Assembly: GCF_014199935.1 (NCBI RefSeq)
Contig: NZ_JACHOP010000018.1
Span: forward strand, 1-64,000
DNA: 64,000 nt
Origin: Methylorubrum rhodinum
GTDB taxonomy: Bacteria > Pseudomonadota > Alphaproteobacteria > Rhizobiales > Beijerinckiaceae
Direction: 5' to 3'
Shown: positions 13,278 to 21,703 of the stretch, piece by piece
Numbering within the stretch: position 1 is the stretch's first letter
How the letters are laid out: every line of letters starts with the position of its first letter
Translations under genes and position numbers: made by a program
Notes under the pieces: model-generated
Told to the model about the DNA's origin: nothing
Seen by the model: the letters and a program-made list of their open reading frames with translations, nothing else
Databases searched by the model: none

Positions 13278-13838
13278 ATGGCCGTCGCCATCCGCCGCGA
13301 TCCGCCCATGCGGGTCGCGGAATACAAGAAATGGGTCGCCGCCCGGCCCGAGGGCGAGCGCTGGGAGCTGATCGACGGCGCGCCGGTGATGATGGCGCCG
13401 CCGGCCTACCGGCATCAGCAGATCGTCTCCAACGTCGAGGCGGCGTTGCGTCGTCTCGCCCGCCCGAGGGGCTGCTGGGCCCTGTCCAACCTCGCCGTCC
13501 TGAGCGAGACGTTCGACGATTACGCGCCGATCCCGGATGTGCTGGTCCGCTGCGGGGCCGCCCTGAAGGACGGCTACGTGCGCGATCCGCTGCTCGTGGC
13601 CGAAGTGCTCTCGCCCTCCACGATGATCAACGACCGCGGCTTGAAGGCGCGCTTCTATCAGTCGATCCCGTCGCTTCAGACGCTTCTGCTGATCGATCAG
13701 GACGAGGCGCGGATCGAGGTGTGGCGGCAGGAAGCCGAATGGACGATGCGGATCGCGCGAGCCGGCGAGCCCATCGATCTACCCGAACTCGGCGGTGCCC
13801 TCACCGTGGCCGATGTCTACGACGGGATTGATCTCTGA
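13278..13838 (+). CDS. Uma2-family (DUF820) putative PD-(D/E)xK nuclease, copy 1
   Basis: 186 residues from ATG 13278 (an in-frame ATG at 13251 is possible). The fold's nuclease-type residues are present: PIPDVLVRC (Asp), LVAEVLSPST (Glu) and the following Lys in LKARFYQS. The N-terminal part has WVAARPEGERWELIDGAPVMM. Uma2 proteins are abundant in cyanobacteria and some proteobacteria; structure suggests a restriction-like endonuclease fold, but the biological role is unknown. First of three tandem paralogues on the same strand. Confidence 0.85.
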   Translation: MAVAIRRDPPMRVAEYKKWVAARPEGERWELIDGAPVMMAPPAYRHQQIVSNVEAALRRLARPRGCWALSNLAVLSETFDDYAPIPDVLVRCGAALKDGYVRDPLLVAEVLSPSTMINDRGLKARFYQSIPSLQTLLLIDQDEARIEVWRQEAEWTMRIARAGEPIDLPELGGALTVADVYDGIDL

Positions 13839-13908
13839 GCGTCGGCGGCCGCATTGGCTGCCCCCCGATCGGATGCTAGCCTTCACGGGTTCCTCCGGAG
13901 GATCGGCG

Positions 13909-14469
13909 ATGGCCGTGGCGGTTCGGCGTGACGCCCGCATGCGGGTGGCCGCGTACAGGGAATGGGCCGCGACCCGGCCCGACGACGAGCGCTGGGAATT
14001 GCTCGACGGCGAGCCGGTGATGAAATCACCCGCCGGGGGACGGCATCAGCGCATCGTCACGAACATCGCCAAGCGTCTCGACGATCTCGCCGAGAGCCGG
14101 GGCTGCGGCGCCTATCCGGGCCTCGCGATCCTCAGCGAGGCGAGGGACGATGATGCGCCGATCCCCGATGTCGTGGTCCAGTGCGGCGAGCCGCCGGCCG
14201 ACGGCTACACCGGCGACCCGCTCCTCGTCGTCGAAGTGCTCTCCCCCTCGACCTTCCTGATCGACCGCGGGCGCAAGACCGAGTTCTACCAGACCGTCCC
14301 GTCCCTCCGCTTCTTGCTGCTCGTGGAGCAGGACCAAGCGCGGGTCGAGGTGTGGCGGCGCGAGGCCGCGTGGACCATGCGGATCGCCGGACCCGGCGAG
14401 ACCATCGACCTGCCCGAACTCGGCGGCAGCCTCTCGGTGGCGGAGATCTACGCGCGCCTGTCCCTCTGA
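13909..14469 (+). CDS. Uma2-family (DUF820) putative nuclease, copy 2
   Basis: 186 residues. Starts at ATG 13909 after a clear GGAGGA ribosome site; a longer frame from 13795 overlaps copy 1 and is not used. Retains the nuclease-type residues in PIPDVVVQC, LVVEVLSPST and RKTEFYQT. It is closely similar to copies 1 and 3 along its length (RWELLDGEPVMKSPA, then IDLPELGGSLSVAEIYARLSL), so the group arose by tandem duplication. Confidence 0.85.
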   Translation: MAVAVRRDARMRVAAYREWAATRPDDERWELLDGEPVMKSPAGGRHQRIVTNIAKRLDDLAESRGCGAYPGLAILSEARDDDAPIPDVVVQCGEPPADGYTGDPLLVVEVLSPSTFLIDRGRKTEFYQTVPSLRFLLLVEQDQARVEVWRREAAWTMRIAGPGETIDLPELGGSLSVAEIYARLSL

Positions 14470-14532
14470 GCTGCGCCCGTTTGCCAAGCCCCGGCCCGGT
14501 GCTAGCATCGCGTTTGTCTCGGAGGCCCTTCG

Positions 14533-15099
14533 ATGGCGCTCGCCGTTCGGCGCGACCCCGGCATGGGTGTCGCGGAGTATCAGGTCTGGGTCGCGGACCG
14601 GCCCGACGAGGAGCGATGGGAGCTCATCGACGGCGAACCCGTGCTCGCGCCGCCGCCGAGCGAGCGACATCAGATGATCGTTCTCAATCTGCTGCAGCTC
14701 CTGTTCCCGCTCGCCCGCGCCAAGGGTGGCCGCGCGATCCCCGGCATCGCCGTGCTGAGCGATGCCATGGATGGGTTCGCACCGATCCCCGACGTGCTGG
14801 TCCGCTGCGGACCCGTGCTGGGGCACGGCTACGCCCGCGATCCGATCCTCGTGGCCGAAGTGGTCTCGCCCTCGACCCTGCACCGCGACCGTGGCGCCAA
14901 GGCCGCGTTCTACGAAAGCCTCGCCTCGCTCGACGCATTTCTGCTGGTCGATCAGGACGCGCCGTGCGTTGAAACTTGGCGGCGTGACGCGGCGGGTGCT
15001 TGGGCCCAGGACATTCGGGGGTGCGACGCGCACATCGATCTGCCCGAACTCGGCGGCCGGCTTGCCGTTGCCGACATCTACGACGACATCGACTTCTGA
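14533..15099 (+). CDS. Uma2-family (DUF820) putative nuclease, copy 3
   Basis: 188 residues. PIPDVLVRC, LVAEVVSPST and AKAAFYES keep the presumed Asp, Glu and Lys. The C-terminal segment is longer by a few residues (WAQDIRGCDAHIDLPELGG) than in copies 1 and 2. Same strand and spacing (about 60-70 bases) as the other two, each with its own ribosome site, so the three may be expressed together or from separate starts. Confidence 0.85.
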   Translation: MALAVRRDPGMGVAEYQVWVADRPDEERWELIDGEPVLAPPPSERHQMIVLNLLQLLFPLARAKGGRAIPGIAVLSDAMDGFAPIPDVLVRCGPVLGHGYARDPILVAEVVSPSTLHRDRGAKAAFYESLASLDAFLLVDQDAPCVETWRRDAAGAWAQDIRGCDAHIDLPELGGRLAVADIYDDIDF

Positions 15100-15115
15100 C
15101 GCGAGCGCTCCGCCC

Positions 15116-15457
15116 TTGCCCCATTTCGAAGATTTCTACGCCAACAAGCTGCGCGGCTCCCTCGGCGTCACCGACGCCGAATCCGTGCTCGACCTGCGCG
15201 AGGCCAACCGGGCGACGGCGGAGGCCTCGATCGGCGACATGCTGGAGCGCAGCCGATTCGCCAAGGGCAAGACCGTCGCGGTGCGGCTCGCAGCCCCGCC
15301 CGAGGGCGGGGGCGAGACGCTGTTCCAGCCGGTCGGGCGCCTGCTGCTGGAGGCCAAGCGCCGCGGCTGGATCGACCGGCTGCAGACGCTGCCCTCGGGG
15401 GACGGGCTCGGCTTCTACGTGGCACTCGCGGGCAAGCCCGCGCGCGAGCGCGACTGA
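15116..15457 (+). CDS. Conserved-looking hypothetical protein (113 aa)
   Basis: Translates as PHFEDFYANKLRGSLGVTDA after a TTG start 16 bases past the Uma2 copy 3 stop. No ATG or GTG is available before residue 40, so a TTG start is assumed. Mixed alpha/beta character, with ANRATAEASIGDMLERSRF and a repeat-like RLLLEAKRRGWIDRLQTL. No domain recognised. Its stop is only five bases before the next gene, which argues that it is translated as part of that unit. Confidence 0.55.
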   Translation: MPHFEDFYANKLRGSLGVTDAESVLDLREANRATAEASIGDMLERSRFAKGKTVAVRLAAPPEGGGETLFQPVGRLLLEAKRRGWIDRLQTLPSGDGLGFYVALAGKPARERD

Positions 15458-15462
15458 CCGGG

Positions 15463-16314
15463 ATGGGTTGGAGCCGGAACGACAACGCCCTCGAACATCT
15501 CGCCCGCTTCGGCTTCGGCGCCCGCGGCTTCGTCTACTGCATCGTCGGCGCGCTGGCCGTGCTCGCGGCTTTGGGCCACGGCGGCTCGGCCGGCGACAGC
15601 AAGGGGGCGCTGCGGGCCGTCCTCGGCGGGCCGTTCGGCGTCGTCATCGTCGGACTGATCGCCCTCGGGCTCGCGGGCTTTTCCCTGTGGCGCGTCGTCG
15701 AGGGCGTCACCGACGCCGACCGGCGCGGGAGTTCGGCCAAGGCGCTGGCTGTGCGCGGCGCGCATCTCATCAGCGCCGTCGTCTATGCCGGTCTCGCGCT
15801 GAGCGCGGGCCAACTCGCCTTCGGCATCGGCCGGGCCTCGGCCGGCGGCGACGGGGTGCAGGACTGGACCGCGTGGCTCCTGCGCCAGCCGTTCGGGCCC
15901 TGGCTCGTCGGGCTCGCCGCAGCGGGCGTGGCCGCGGCCGGGCTGGCCTACGCGAAGAAGGCCTGGACGGGCGACGTGACCGACCGGCTCTCGCTGCCCG
16001 GCGAGAGCGAGCGCTGGGCCAAGCCGCTGGGCCGGTTCGGCTACGCGGCGCGTGCGGTGGTGTTCCTCATGATCGCGGGCTTCCTCGCCATCGCCGCCTG
16101 GACGCAGGGACCGTCCAACGCGCACGGGCTGTCCGGCGCCTTCGCGGCGTTGCGCGCGCAGCCCTACGGCTGGGTGCTGCTGGCGGTGGTGGCCGCGGGC
16201 CACTTCGCCTTCGGGGCCTTCGGCCTGATCCAGGCGCGCTACCGCCGCATCGACGCCCCGGATCTCGGTGATGCCGACGAGGCCCTGGCGCGGGCGAAGC
16301 GCTCGGTTGCCTAA
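15463..16314 (+). CDS. DUF1206 integral membrane protein
   Basis: 283 residues built of three similar units of about 90 residues, each starting near an ARFGFGARGFVYCIVG- or FGYAARAVVFLMIAG-like segment and holding two membrane helices, six in all. This is the DUF1206 arrangement. Function unknown. Starts five bases after the preceding small gene and likely belongs to the same transcript. Confidence 0.85.
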   Translation: MGWSRNDNALEHLARFGFGARGFVYCIVGALAVLAALGHGGSAGDSKGALRAVLGGPFGVVIVGLIALGLAGFSLWRVVEGVTDADRRGSSAKALAVRGAHLISAVVYAGLALSAGQLAFGIGRASAGGDGVQDWTAWLLRQPFGPWLVGLAAAGVAAAGLAYAKKAWTGDVTDRLSLPGESERWAKPLGRFGYAARAVVFLMIAGFLAIAAWTQGPSNAHGLSGAFAALRAQPYGWVLLAVVAAGHFAFGAFGLIQARYRRIDAPDLGDADEALARAKRSVA

Positions 16315-16554
16315 CGACAGCCAGCGCTCGTCACGAGCGATGGCACCGGATGGCCGGGCGCGAAGAGCGCCCCGCGCAGCGGGCCTCGGCTTCGGCCGAG
16401 GCGTCTAGCGGAGCGAGAAGCCTAAGGCCGCGGATGCGGCCGCCGGCGCTTGAGGCCGAAGCAAGAACCAAGGTCGCTCGCTTCGAGCGACCGTCCCGCT
16501 CGTTGACATCGCCGCGAGGGCCGCCGATACCGCCCCGCATTCACAAAAAGCACC

Positions 16555-18534
16555 ATGCAGAAGCGCACCCTCAAGACGGCGGTGATGGTCGCCCACGATC
16601 TCGCCGCCACCGCGGCGGCCGTGGTGCTGACCTTCGTCTTCCGCTTCCAAGGCGAGTTGCTGGCGGAGCGCCTCTCCGCCCTGCCGCTGCTGCTGCCGCC
16701 GTTCCTGGCCTATGCCGGGCTGATCTACGCGTGGTTTAAGCTCTACCGCACCAAGTGGCGCTTCGCCTCGCTGCCCGATCTCGCCGGCATCGTCCGTGCC
16801 GCGAGCGTCACCGCGCTGACGCTGCTCGTGCTCGACTACGTGCTGGTCTCCTCCGACCTCTACGGCTTCTACTTCTTCGGCAAGATCGCGATCCTGCTCT
16901 ACTGGGTGCTGCAGGTGTTCCTGCTCGGGGGCCCGAGGCTGGCGTTCCGCTACCTGAAATACACCCGTTCCCGGCAGAGCCACGCGCGGGCCGCGACCAC
17001 GCCGACGCTGTTGCTCGGGCGCGGCGCCGACATCGAGGTGGTGCTGCGGGCGATCGAGGCCGGCTCGGTCAAGCGGCTCTCGCCCAAGGGCATCCTCTCG
17101 CCCCGCGCCGACGAGGCCGGGCAGATGATGCGCGGCGTGCCGGTGCTCGGCGGCTTCGCGGATCTCGAGCAGGTGGTGGCCGATCTCGGCAATCGCGGCC
17201 TGCCCGTGCGTCGCCTCGTGGCGACGCCTTCCGCGCTGGCACCCGAATCCGAGCCCGACGACCTGATCGCCCGCGCCCGGCGCCTCGGCCTGCCGCTCGC
17301 CCGCGTCACCAGCCTCGGCGAGGGCATGCGCGACGCCGAACTCGCGCCGCTGGAGATCGAGGATCTGCTGCTGCGCCCCACCGTCGCCATCGACCGGCCG
17401 CGCCTCGAAGGGTTCTTGTCGGGTGCGCGCGTGGCGGTGACGGGCGGCGGCGGCTCGATCGGCTCGGAGATCTGCGCCCGCGCCGTCGCCTTCGGGGCCG
17501 CCGCGCTGCTCGTCATCGAGAACTCGGAGCCCGCGCTCCACGGCGTGCTCAACAGCCCCGCCCTGCTTCACGCCGAGGCCGACGTGCAGGGCGCGATCGC
17601 CGACATCCGCGACCGCGACCGGCTCGCCGCGGTCATCGCCGCGTTCCGGCCGACTTACGTGGTCCACGCCGCCGCGCTCAAGCAGGTGCCGTATCTGGAG
17701 CGCGACTGGGCCGAGGGCATCAAGACCAACGTGTTCGGCTCGATCAACGTGGCCGAGGCGACCGTCGCGGCGGGCGCCCGCGCGCTGGTGATGATCTCGA
17801 CCGACAAGGCGATCGAGCCGGTCTCGCAGCTCGGCGTCACCAAGCGCTTCGCCGAGATGGTGGCGCAGGCCCTTGATCAAGAAACGGCCCTGGACGCCGA
17901 GCAGGCGGGCCGGGACGCCACCCGCCTCATCGCCGTGCGCTTCGGCAACGTGCTCGGCTCGGTCGGCTCGGTGGTGCCGGTGTTCAAGGCGCAGATCGCC
18001 CGCGGCGGGCCGGTCACCGTCACCCATCCGGAGATGGTGCGCTACTTCATGACCGTCCGCGAGGCCTCCGACCTCGTGCTGACCGCCGCCTCCCACGCCG
18101 ACGCGGAGGGGCGCGGCGCCACGGGCGAGCAGCGCGCGGCGGTCTACGTGCTCAAGATGGGCCAGCCGGTGCGCATCCGCGAACTCGCCGAGCGGATGAT
18201 CCGGCTCGCGGGTTTCGAGCCCGGCGAGGACATCGAGATTCAGGTGACCGGCGCCCGGCCGGGCGAGCGCCTCAACGAGATCCTGTTCGCCAAGGAAGAG
18301 CCGCGGGTGACGCTCGCCGGCATCGACGGGGTGATGGCGGCCAAGCCCGTCTTCGCCGACCGCACCGTGCTGGACGGCTGGATTCTGCGCCTCCGCGCCG
18401 CCGTGGAGACCGGCGACCGGGCCGCGGCCGAGGCGGTGTTCGAGGAGGCGATTCCCGACTTCCGCCACCGGACGCGCCCCGTGCCGAAGGCGGAGGCTTC
18501 CGCCTCGCGCGCCGAGACGGCCGCGGCCCTGTAG
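16555..18534 (+). CDS. WbpM/CapD-like membrane nucleotide-sugar 4,6-dehydratase
   Basis: 659 residues. About four N-terminal membrane helices (residues 10-120), a middle CoA-binding-like Rossmann domain, then the Polysacc_synt_2 catalytic domain. The NAD site is VTGGGGSIGSEICARAV; the catalytic region has VMISTDKAIEP, where Met replaces the Tyr of ordinary SDRs as in WbpM. Family members convert UDP-GlcNAc to UDP-4-keto-6-deoxy-GlcNAc. The WbpV-like reductase and WecA/WbpL-like transferase just downstream on the other strand make a complete set for starting an O-antigen or exopolysaccharide with QuiNAc or a related sugar. Confidence 0.88.
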   Translation: MQKRTLKTAVMVAHDLAATAAAVVLTFVFRFQGELLAERLSALPLLLPPFLAYAGLIYAWFKLYRTKWRFASLPDLAGIVRAASVTALTLLVLDYVLVSSDLYGFYFFGKIAILLYWVLQVFLLGGPRLAFRYLKYTRSRQSHARAATTPTLLLGRGADIEVVLRAIEAGSVKRLSPKGILSPRADEAGQMMRGVPVLGGFADLEQVVADLGNRGLPVRRLVATPSALAPESEPDDLIARARRLGLPLARVTSLGEGMRDAELAPLEIEDLLLRPTVAIDRPRLEGFLSGARVAVTGGGGSIGSEICARAVAFGAAALLVIENSEPALHGVLNSPALLHAEADVQGAIADIRDRDRLAAVIAAFRPTYVVHAAALKQVPYLERDWAEGIKTNVFGSINVAEATVAAGARALVMISTDKAIEPVSQLGVTKRFAEMVAQALDQETALDAEQAGRDATRLIAVRFGNVLGSVGSVVPVFKAQIARGGPVTVTHPEMVRYFMTVREASDLVLTAASHADAEGRGATGEQRAAVYVLKMGQPVRIRELAERMIRLAGFEPGEDIEIQVTGARPGERLNEILFAKEEPRVTLAGIDGVMAAKPVFADRTVLDGWILRLRAAVETGDRAAAEAVFEEAIPDFRHRTRPVPKAEASASRAETAAAL

Positions 18535-18550
18535 CGCGCCTGCATCCGGC

Positions 18551-18901
18551 TCACCCTGCCGGCGCCTCGCAGCCCCTCGCCCCGGCATAGGCGTTCATGA
18601 TCGCCGAGAGCAGGCCGGGGAAGCGCGCTTCCACCTCGGCGCAGCGCGAATGGTTGCGCATCTCGACGCCGTGGCGCTCGCTGCGGATCAGGCCGGCCTC
18701 GCGCAGCACCTTGAAGTGGCTCGACAGCGACGATTTCGGGATCACGCGCTCGCCCAGCGACGCGACCGCCGAGCAGGCCTGGACGCAGCCAACTTGGTTG
18801 ATGCTGGCGAAGATCGCGGCGCGGGCCGGATCGGCGAGCGCGTGCAGGATCGCCTCCGGGCGCACGTCCTCAATCGCAGGGTGAAACAGCGGGCGCATCA
18901 T
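18551..18901 (-). CDS. ArsR-family winged-helix repressor
   Basis: 116 residues with the ArsR winged helix (ILHALADPARAAIFASINQVG, then KSSLSSHFKVLREAGLIRSERHGVEMRNHSRC). The CxC metal motif of arsenic and metal sensors is absent, so it is more likely an organic-ligand or redox-responsive member. Two adjacent ATGs (18901, 18898) can start it. It diverges from an SDR gene with a 19-nt palindrome between them, the usual local-repressor layout. Confidence 0.86.
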   Translation of the reverse strand: MMRPLFHPAIEDVRPEAILHALADPARAAIFASINQVGCVQACSAVASLGERVIPKSSLSSHFKVLREAGLIRSERHGVEMRNHSRCAEVEARFPGLLSAIMNAYAGARGCEAPAG

Positions 18902-18934
18902 TCATCCATATGGAGGCTTGAACCGCGCTCCAAC

Positions 18935-18953
18935 AGTTCCGAATTTCCGAACT
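18935..18953. promoter_or_regulatory. Probable ArsR operator (19-nt palindrome)
   Basis: AGTTCCGAATTTCCGAACT: eight of nine base pairs are symmetrical about the central T. It lies 34 bases from the repressor start and 54 bases from the SDR start, in the only intergenic region they share. Confidence 0.7.
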
Positions 18954-19006
18954 ATGGGACCAAGGCGACCAATCCGGCGCCGACCCAGGCGGAAAGGGTA
19001 GCACAG

Positions 19007-19753
19007 ATGTCGAAGCTCGAAGGCAAGGTCGCCGTGGTGACGGGCGCCTCGAAGGGGATCGGCGCGGCGATCGCCAAGGCGCTGGCGCGGGACGGCGCGG
19101 GGGTCGTGGTCAATTACGCGTCGAGCAAGGCCGGGGCGGACGCCGTCGTCGAGGCGATCACCGCGGCGGGCGGCCGGGCCATCGCGGTGCAGGGCGACGT
19201 GTCCAGGGCGGAGCAGGCGGAGGGCCTGATCGAGGCGGCGGTACGGGCGTTCGGCCGGCTCGACATCCTCGTCAACAATTCCGGCGTCTACGAATTCGCA
19301 GCCATCGAGGAGGTGACGGAAGAGCATTACCGCCGCCTGTTCGACGTCAACGTGCTCGGCGTGCTGCTGACGACTCGGGCGGCGGCGAAGCACCTCGGCG
19401 AGGGCGGCAGCATCGTCAACATCTCCTCGGCGGCGACGCTGGTGAACATGCCCACCACCGCGGCCTACACGGCGACCAAGGGGGCGCTCAACGCGATCAC
19501 CGGCGTGCTGGCCAACGAACTGGCGCCGCGCCGCGTCCGGGTCAACGGCGTCAGCCCCGGCCTCGTGGTGACCGAGGGCACCCACACGGCCGGCGTCATC
19601 GGCTCGGAGATGGAGGCCGGCCTCGTCGCGCAGACGCCGCTCGGCCGCGCCGGCCAACCGGACGACATCGCCGAAGTGGTGGCGTTCCTCGCCTCCGACG
19701 ACGCCCGCTGGGTGACCGGCGAGGACATCGCGGCGAGCGGCGGCGTTCGCTGA
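19007..19753 (+). CDS. SDR-family oxidoreductase (FabG-like)
   Basis: 248 residues, classical short-chain dehydrogenase. TGASKGIG cofactor loop (residues 12-19), NNSG (90-93), catalytic Ser140/141, Tyr154 and Lys158 (YTATKGA), and C-terminal GEDIAASGGV. Preceded by GGAAAGGGTAGCACAG. The reading frame is open upstream to 18650, but that part overlaps the ArsR gene antisense. Substrate unknown; control by the divergent ArsR repressor suggests a response to an organic compound or oxidant. Confidence 0.9.
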   Translation: MSKLEGKVAVVTGASKGIGAAIAKALARDGAGVVVNYASSKAGADAVVEAITAAGGRAIAVQGDVSRAEQAEGLIEAAVRAFGRLDILVNNSGVYEFAAIEEVTEEHYRRLFDVNVLGVLLTTRAAAKHLGEGGSIVNISSAATLVNMPTTAAYTATKGALNAITGVLANELAPRRVRVNGVSPGLVVTEGTHTAGVIGSEMEAGLVAQTPLGRAGQPDDIAEVVAFLASDDARWVTGEDIAASGGVR

Positions 19754-19759
19754 CAGGCG

Positions 19760-20683
19760 CTACCCGCCCGCCCGCGCCAGGGCCGCGAGCCCGTCCCGCG
19801 TGCTCTGCGCCGGCCGCCAGCCGAGCGCGGCGAGCCCGTCGGCGCGGGCCACGAGCGAGCCCGACAGACGGTCGAAGGTCTCCTGCCGGCCGGTGGCGCG
19901 GCAGGCCAGCCCGATCAGTGAGACGGGGCAGGGCAGCAGGCCCGGCTCCCGGCCGAGACCGGCGCGGAGCGCGGCGATCATGTCGGGGAGCGTCAGGGGA
20001 TCGGGATCGGCCACGATCAGCGGGCGCCCGATCGGGCCGGGGGCGTCGAGGGACGCCGCCACCGCCGCCGCGAGGCTCTCCACCGAGACCAGCGAGCGCC
20101 GTCCGGTCAGGCTTCCCAGCGGCAGCGGGTAGGGGGCGCGGGCGAGCTTGAGCAGGGCGGCCATGTTGCCCTTCACGCCCGCGCCGTAGACCAGCACCGG
20201 GCGGAGCGCGACCCAGTCGAGCCCGATCTCGGCCAGCGCCTCTTCGGCCGCGAGCTTGGAGCGGCCGTAGGGGTCGGTGGGGGCGGGCGCGTCGGCCTCG
20301 GTGAGCGCGGCCGCGGCGCTCGGGCCGGTCTGCGCCCGGATCGAGGAGAGGAACACGAAACGCCCGACCTTCGCCCGCTGCGCCGCCTCGGCGAGCTTTC
20401 GCGTCGCCTCGGTGTTGGAGGTGCGGAAATCGTCCTCGGGGGCGCCGGACATGGCGTGCGCCAGCCCGGCCGAATGCACCACGGCATCGACCCCGCTGAG
20501 CGCGGCGGCCATGTTCATGGGGCGGGCGAGATCGCCCACCACCGCGCCGCTCGCCCCCTCCGGCACGGCGACCGGCCGGCGCAGCAGCACCCGCACCCGG
20601 TGGCCGCGGGCGGAGAGCGCCGTGAGCAGGTGGCGCCCGATGAAGCCCGTCGCCCCCGTCAGCGCGATCAGCTTTCCGCTCAA
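19760..20683 (-). CDS. WbpV-like NAD-dependent epimerase/reductase
   Basis: 307 residues of the extended SDR type: GATGFIGRHLLTAL cofactor site, VHSAGLAH, FLSSIRA and the YGRSKLAAEEAL active-site Tyr/Lys. Together with the adjacent GT4 transferase and the nearby WbpM-like dehydratase it matches the wbpV-wbpL-wbpM and Rhizobium wreQ-wreU-wreV sets, in which this protein reduces the 4-keto sugar to UDP-QuiNAc. That assignment is by gene context; a plain UDP-sugar epimerase role is the alternative. Its stop is seven bases from the SDR stop (convergent). Confidence 0.82.
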   Translation of the reverse strand: MSGKLIALTGATGFIGRHLLTALSARGHRVRVLLRRPVAVPEGASGAVVGDLARPMNMAAALSGVDAVVHSAGLAHAMSGAPEDDFRTSNTEATRKLAEAAQRAKVGRFVFLSSIRAQTGPSAAAALTEADAPAPTDPYGRSKLAAEEALAEIGLDWVALRPVLVYGAGVKGNMAALLKLARAPYPLPLGSLTGRRSLVSVESLAAAVAASLDAPGPIGRPLIVADPDPLTLPDMIAALRAGLGREPGLLPCPVSLIGLACRATGRQETFDRLSGSLVARADGLAALGWRPAQSTRDGLAALARAGG

Positions 20684-20704
20684 CGGCTCGCTCCCCTCAA
20701 TGCC

Positions 20705-21703
20705 TCACGGGCGCGGCGTCGCGAAACGGCGCAGCAGCCACCCGACGAGCCCCGCCGCAAGCGCGAGGCAGAGAAGCGTGACCGGCCAGAACGGCCAAAG
20801 CAAGGTGATGAGCGCGAGCCCGGCGAGCGCGAATTGCAGGGCGAAGACGCGGGCGACCACACCCATCACGGAAAACCCGTTCACCGTGGCGACCTGATAG
20901 AAGTGGCTGCGGTGGGCCTGCCACACCTTTTCGCCGCGTCGCATGCGCCAGAGCAGGGTCAGCGTCGCGTCGGCGACGGGGTAGAGCGGCAGGATCAGCG
21001 CCGCGGCGAGCCCGCCCTGCGACGCAAGGCGGAACAGCAGCCACGCCACGATCAGGCCGACCGGCAGCGAGCCGACATCGCCCATGAAGAGCCGCGCCAC
21101 CGGCCGGTTGAACGGCGCGAATCCCAGGAGCCCGCCGAGCAGGGCGCCCGCGACGAGCGCCGGCTCGGCCGCGTATCCGCCGACGAGGCCCAGCCCGGCC
21201 AGGAAGGCGGTGAGCGGCACGAACTCGGCGACGCTCATCCAGTCGAGCCCGTCCATGAAGTTGACGAGGTTGACGAACCACAGGCCGGCCATCAGGGCCG
21301 CCGGGAGTTCCAGCCACGCCCAACCCTCGGGCAGGAGCCGCCCCTGCGCGGTCGCCACCACCGCGGCGACCGCGCCGGTCTGCACCACGAGCCGGAGCGA
21401 GGCCGGCAGCGGCCGGATGTCGTCGACCGCGCCGACGCCTGCGAGCACGAGGACGGCAAAAGCCAACGCTGCGCCCTCGGTGCCGACGAGGCGGATTCCG
21501 AAGAGTGAAGTCAGGAGCGCGGCCGCAACCAGAGCCGCGCCGACGATGGCGATGCCGCCGCCCTGCGGTGTCGGCATCGTGTGGCTGGAGCGGGCGTTCG
21601 GCCGGGCCAGCGCGTAGCGTTGCAGCAGCGGCTTCAGGAGCACGATCAGGCCGGCGGAGAGGGCGGCCGCCAGCGGTACGGCGATGAGAGGGGCGAGGGT
21701 CAT
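20705..21703 (-). CDS. WecA/WbpL-like polyprenyl-phosphate sugar-1-phosphate transferase (GT4)
   Basis: 332 residues, about ten membrane helices. Family motifs: SSHTMPTPQGGGIAIVG, GAVDDIRPLP, NFMDGLDWM and RLFMGDVGSLPVG. It transfers a HexNAc-1-phosphate to undecaprenyl phosphate in the inner membrane and so starts a surface polysaccharide. The start at 21703 (MTLAPLIAVPLAAAL) opens directly into the first helix; the much longer upstream frame is not used. It precedes the WbpV-like gene by 21 bases, forming a two-gene operon. Confidence 0.9.
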   Translation of the reverse strand: MTLAPLIAVPLAAALSAGLIVLLKPLLQRYALARPNARSSHTMPTPQGGGIAIVGAALVAAALLTSLFGIRLVGTEGAALAFAVLVLAGVGAVDDIRPLPASLRLVVQTGAVAAVVATAQGRLLPEGWAWLELPAALMAGLWFVNLVNFMDGLDWMSVAEFVPLTAFLAGLGLVGGYAAEPALVAGALLGGLLGFAPFNRPVARLFMGDVGSLPVGLIVAWLLFRLASQGGLAAALILPLYPVADATLTLLWRMRRGEKVWQAHRSHFYQVATVNGFSVMGVVARVFALQFALAGLALITLLWPFWPVTLLCLALAAGLVGWLLRRFATPRP

